Source of the DNA: an uncultured Faecalibacterium sp.
GTDB taxonomy: Bacteria; Bacillota; Clostridia; Oscillospirales; Ruminococcaceae
Length of the DNA stretch: 18,817 nucleotides
Assembly (NCBI GenBank): GCA_900772565.1
Contig: CAAHET010000134.1
Location: 1-18,817, forward strand
Direction of reading: 5' to 3'
The notes under the pieces were generated by a model. The model was not told the DNA's origin. It worked only from the letters and a program-made list of their open reading frames with translations, and ran no database searches. Both the position numbers and the translations under genes were made by a program. Positions 16,511 through 18,817 of the stretch are shown here, piece by piece; the stretch's first letter is position 1; every line of letters starts with the position of its first letter.

Positions 16511-16798
16511 ATGGCATATACACCGAAACTGACTTATAAAGGCAAGCCCCTCGTCCGCAAGGACAACGAGCTGTATTACGGCAGCATGACCGATCCCTAT
16601 GTGCTGTATCTGCAGATCCTGACCACCACCCCGGTGGGCGAGCAGCAGGTAGCCGACAAGGTACACCTGATGCTGCTTTCTACCGATACCACCAAGGCAC
16701 CGCAGGAGCGCGTAGCGCGCCAGACCACCAAGCATGGCCTGTACAACGCGCTGGACATTGGCGGCATCTGGCTGCAGAAGGCCAACGGGACCCGCTGA
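16511..16798 (+). CDS. Small conserved-looking protein of unknown function (95 aa)
   Basis: I cannot name this family. The 95-residue product begins MAYTPKLTYKGKPLVRKDNE, has a predicted mixed strand-helix fold and no signal peptide, membrane helix or cysteine. A central segment, GSMTDPYVLYLQIL, is followed by VADKVHLMLLSTD and a basic stretch before the end, GLYNALDIGGIWLQKAN. The gene is well supported. It has a promoter, AGGGAGG about 8 nt before the ATG, codon use like its neighbours, and its own strong terminator 17 nt after the stop. It is therefore a single-gene unit, divergent from the SGNH hydrolase. The soluble, compact character suggests a cytoplasmic protein; nothing shows a role. 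Confidence 0.85.
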   Translation: MAYTPKLTYKGKPLVRKDNELYYGSMTDPYVLYLQILTTTPVGEQQVADKVHLMLLSTDTTKAPQERVARQTTKHGLYNALDIGGIWLQKANGTR

Positions 16799-16814
16799 AC
16801 CAAATTAAAATGAA

Positions 16815-16856
16815 CAATGCCGGACAGTCTGCGGACTGCCCGGCATTGCGTTTTTT
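16815..16856 (+). terminator. Terminator of the 95-aa gene
   Basis: A 15-step stem (16815-16829 and 16834-16848) with one A/C mismatch closes on TGCG, a UNCG-type tetraloop, and is followed by six T at 16851-16856. Confidence 0.93.
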
Positions 16857-16860
16857 ATAA

Positions 16861-16945
16861 GGAATTTTATTTTGTAGTTGCAATTTTGGAAAATCTGCGG
16901 ATTTTCCAAAATTGCCTTTTCACGAGCGGGGTCGTAAAGGAAAAC
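16861..16945. repeat. Short dispersed repeat, copy 2 (UNCG-loop hairpin plus CGGGGTCGT)
   Basis: It begins GGAATTTTATTTTGT. A perfect 16-bp stem (16880-16895 and 16900-16915) closes on TGCG, followed by CTTTTCACGAGCGGGGTCGT and AAAGGAAAAC. The layout and offsets match copy 1 at 11866-11951. It lies between the small gene's terminator and the end of the converging zinc-ribbon gene. The remaining bases up to 17000 hold a near copy of TTTTCACAAG but no gene. Confidence 0.6.
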
Positions 16946-17000
16946 AGCAGCAAAAAGCGCTATTTTCTGGATCCCATTTTCACAAGAATAAGAGAAAATC

Positions 17001-17576
17001 TTACTCCTCGGTCACCTCAAAATCCAGCGGCTCGCCGCAGTTGGGGCACTTGGGTGCACCGTCCAGCAGCTCGTCCTCTTCAAATACGGCGGTGCTGCCG
17101 CAGGCGGGGCAGGTCACCTCGTACTGCACAGGGGCGTCCTTGGCTTCGTCCTCGTCGCCTTCCAGCGCGACCTCAAAGGTCACACCGCAGTGGGCGCAGT
17201 TGGCTTCGCCTGCATCCAGATCATCCTCGCTGACGTAGACAGTCTCGCCGCAGGCGGGGCAGGCTACCTCGTAGAAGGGCTCGCTGGCGATGTCGTCATC
17301 TCCCGCATCCTCATCCTCGTCGGCTGCGTCGTCGTCCTCGTCCTCGGCATCCTCGTCCTCGTACAGGTCGGCTTCCAGATCCTCCAGTTCCTCGCTCAGA
17401 TCGTTGATCTGGTCGTAAGCGCGGGTCAGATCCTCGTCCATGGCGGCAATGGCATCGGCCATCTCGCCCAGCAGAGCGGCCATGGCCTTGATGATCTTAC
17501 CCTCTTTGGTGCTCTCATCCACGCCCAGACCGTCTACTAAGCCCTGCAGGTAGGCTGCTTTCTTGTTCAGTTCCAT
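17001..17576 (-). CDS. Acidic protein with two zinc ribbons (CD1247 N-terminal-domain-like)
   Basis: The function is unknown. The 191-residue product starts MELNKKAAYLQGLVDGLGVD, resembling the N-terminal helical domain of the C. difficile CD1247-type proteins common in Clostridia (from memory, not searched). A helical, coiled-coil-like region runs to about 70. A very acidic linker at 70-98 is almost all Asp, Glu and Ala. Two similar zinc ribbons follow: CPAC (106, 109) with CAHC (127, 130), and CPAC (156, 159) with CPNC (177, 180). The ribbons are alike enough to look like an internal duplication. The ATG follows AGGAGG by 9 nt. The gene lies downstream of efp, after its terminator, with no clear promoter of its own. 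A nucleic-acid or protein-binding adaptor is possible. Confidence 0.88.
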   Translation of the reverse strand: MELNKKAAYLQGLVDGLGVDESTKEGKIIKAMAALLGEMADAIAAMDEDLTRAYDQINDLSEELEDLEADLYEDEDAEDEDDDAADEDEDAGDDDIASEPFYEVACPACGETVYVSEDDLDAGEANCAHCGVTFEVALEGDEDEAKDAPVQYEVTCPACGSTAVFEEDELLDGAPKCPNCGEPLDFEVTEE

Positions 17577-17602
17577 CTGAAATGCCCTCCTTGTTTGTAA
17601 TA

Positions 17603-17636
17603 CAAAAACCGGGCAGGCGGTTGCCCGCTGCCCGGT
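17603..17636 (-). terminator. efp terminator
   Basis: On the minus strand ACCGGGCAG pairs with CTGCCCGGT. An inner CGG/CCG pair closes on GCAA with one bulged C, and TTTTT follows. Some read-through would reach the zinc-ribbon gene, whose start is about 30 nt further on. Confidence 0.85.
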
Positions 17637-17649
17637 ATGCGACAAATGA

Positions 17650-18207
17650 TCAGACGCGCTCCATATACTCGCCGGTGCGGGTATCGATGCGGATGTGATC
17701 GCCCTCGTTGATGAACAGAGGCACGCGGATCTCGGCGCCGGTCTCAACGGTAGCGGGCTTCAGGGTGTTGGTAGCAGTGTTGCCCTTAACACCCGGCTCG
17801 GTCTGGGTGACTTCCAGCTCGATGAAGTTGGGGATCTCGACGCTGAACACCTTGCCCTTGTAGCTCAGCAGCTTGCACAGCTCGTTCTCCTTGCAGAACT
17901 TGAAGTTATCGGGCACGTCGGCTGCGTTGACGGGGATGTCATCGTAGGTCTCGTTGTCCATGAAGTGGTACAGGTCGCCATCCTCGTAGCTGTAAGTCAC
18001 GTCCTTACGCTCGATGAAAGCCTGCGGGAACTTTGCGGTGGGGTTGTAGCTGGTCTCGACCACAGAGCCGGTGATGACGTTCTTGGTCTTGGTACGGACA
18101 AAGGCAGCGCCCTTGCCGGGCTTGACGTGCTGGAACTCAACGACCTGAAGGACCTGGCCGTCCTGCTCGAAGGTGACGCCGTTACGGAATTCGCCTGCAG
18201 AAATCAT
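17650..18207 (-). CDS. efp: Translation elongation factor P
   Basis: EF-P binds between the P and E sites and rescues ribosomes stalled at polyproline stretches. The 185-residue product has the normal three-domain length. Domain I (MISAGEFRNGVTFEQDGQVL to VRTKTKNVITG) ends in the tip loop HVKPGKGAAFVR with Lys32, the position modified in many bacteria. Domain II includes TYSYEDGDLYHFMDNETYDD. Domain III has ELEVTQTEPGVKGNTATNTL and ends DTRTGEYMERV. The modification enzymes EpmA/EpmB are not in the window; Firmicutes may use a different modification or none. The ATG follows GGAGG by about 9 nt and the promoter is clear. Confidence 0.98.
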   Translation of the reverse strand: MISAGEFRNGVTFEQDGQVLQVVEFQHVKPGKGAAFVRTKTKNVITGSVVETSYNPTAKFPQAFIERKDVTYSYEDGDLYHFMDNETYDDIPVNAADVPDNFKFCKENELCKLLSYKGKVFSVEIPNFIELEVTQTEPGVKGNTATNTLKPATVETGAEIRVPLFINEGDHIRIDTRTGEYMERV

Positions 18208-18248
18208 ATTAAAATTCCTCCAATAATAGATTAAACATACCTGTATTT

Positions 18249-18277
18249 ATTTTACAGGATATCGGGTCTTTTTGCAA
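18249..18277 (-). promoter_or_regulatory. efp promoter
   Basis: On the minus strand TTGCAA (18272-18277) and TAAAAT (18249-18254) are spaced by exactly 17 bp. CCTGT/ACAGG arms flank the -10 box, a short palindrome of uncertain meaning. Confidence 0.75.
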
Positions 18278-18325
18278 GCCCCCTGCGGGACTTTTTGCGG
18301 TGTTTTTTAAATTTTTTTGCGGTTT

Positions 18326-18817
18326 TTACAGCGCGGCAAAGGCGGCAGCCAGCTTTTGGGCGTCCTCCGCCTGCGTTCCGGCGGACTCGCAGATGATGGT
18401 CGGTGCTAATTTGCGCTGCTTCAGCAGCTGTAAAAGCGGGGCGTGGGGCGGACCGTAGGCGGTGTCGGCAAAAGTCAGGTGGCATTTTTCGCCGCCCGCC
18501 GTGTAGGCAATGCGGGAAAAATGCGCGTGAAAATGCACGGCGCGGTCGTCGCCCAAGGCGTCGCCCAGCTTGTCCAGCAGCGCCGCGTAGGAGGCGGTGT
18601 CGGTCAGCTCGGTGCCGCCGCTGCGGGCGTAGATATGCCCAAAGTCGATGCAGGGCGTGATGCGCGCGTCCACCGCGCAGAGCGTCAGAACCTCGTCCAC
18701 GGTGCCAAGCTGGTTGACTTTGCCCATCGTTTCGGGGCAAAGGATGCAGTCGCCGTAGCCAGCTTCGTCGCAGGCGGCAACGGCGCGGCGCATGGTGTCC
18801 AGCGCCTTTTCCAGCGC
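18326..18817 (-). CDS. Endonuclease-IV-like TIM-barrel protein, 5' part cut by window edge
   Basis: The 163 codons present form the C-terminal part of a sugar-isomerase/AP-endonuclease-2-fold protein. Visible candidate metal ligands fit the endonuclease IV pattern: Glu in LCPETMGK, Asp and His in CIDFGHIYAR, His in VHFHAHFS, and Glu in IICESAGTQAEDA. Endonuclease IV cuts DNA at abasic sites using a trinuclear zinc site. This protein diverges from classical Nfo in the YTAGGEKCHLTFADTAYGP stretch, so it may be a subfamily with a different substrate. The frame stays open to the right edge (ALEKALDTMRRAV), so the start lies outside the window. It is upstream of efp on the same strand but separated by efp's own promoter. 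The 118 bp between them hold only that promoter, the ribosome site and T-rich stretches. Confidence 0.8.
   Translation of the reverse strand, partial: ALEKALDTMRRAVAACDEAGYGDCILCPETMGKVNQLGTVDEVLTLCAVDARITPCIDFGHIYARSGGTELTDTASYAALLDKLGDALGDDRAVHFHAHFSRIAYTAGGEKCHLTFADTAYGPPHAPLLQLLKQRKLAPTIICESAGTQAEDAQKLAAAFAAL

Noticed and set aside
16880..16915. CRISPR-like or simple terminator reading of the hairpin repeats
   Set aside because: There are only two copies 5 kb apart with no spacers, and no strong T run directly follows either stem.

Overview
The window looks like a chromosome segment from a GC-rich, Gram-positive gut Clostridium relative, most like Faecalibacterium in the Oscillospiraceae/Ruminococcaceae. 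This is inferred from gene content and protein style: a pnp-rpsO pair, stand-alone ThiI beside a NifS-type cysteine desulfurase, formate-THF ligase under a ZTP riboswitch, a Clostridia-type zinc-ribbon protein after efp, and extended -10 promoters (TGn-TATACT). No database search was possible. Almost everything is core housekeeping. The accessory parts are a HicAB toxin-antitoxin pair, a degenerate CinA paralogue with a membrane anchor, a MITE-like inverted-repeat element and a pair of short dispersed repeats.

Layout. 1-3267 (minus strand): pnp, cut by the window edge; rpsO; a CPBP membrane protease. rpsO has a clear promoter, a leader that can fold as a three-way junction, and a strong terminator. 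The pnp leader can form a very long imperfect hairpin (about 41 pairs). 3435-8278 (plus strand): secA with its promoter and terminator, then hicA-hicB and an M20 amidohydrolase. The hicAB promoter is embedded in the secA terminator palindrome. 8327-13372 (minus strand): a cysteine desulfurase, thiI, cinA and the truncated, catalytically degenerate CinA-like membrane protein. A non-coding block of about 420 bp (11802-12220) between the desulfurase and thiI holds the two repeat elements. 13493-15330 (plus strand): ZTP riboswitch, intrinsic terminator and fhs, divergent from the desulfurase. 15391-16290 (minus strand): a membrane-anchored SGNH hydrolase, divergent from a small conserved-looking protein of unknown function (16511-16798, plus strand). 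16815-17000: a terminator and the second copy of the short repeat. 17001-18817 (minus strand): an acidic double zinc-ribbon protein, efp, and a partial endonuclease-IV-like TIM-barrel protein running off the right edge.

How the genes fit together. The cysteine desulfurase is the likely sulfur donor for ThiI (tRNA s4U8). cinA and its paralogue may be co-transcribed with thiI. fhs appears to be switched on by ZMP/ZTP when 10-formyl-THF is short. pnp and rpsO both carry leader structures that suggest post-transcriptional autoregulation. Most convergent gene pairs are separated by strong bidirectional terminators. The items most worth following up are the CinA-like membrane protein, the pnp leader hairpin, and the repeat elements between the desulfurase and thiI.
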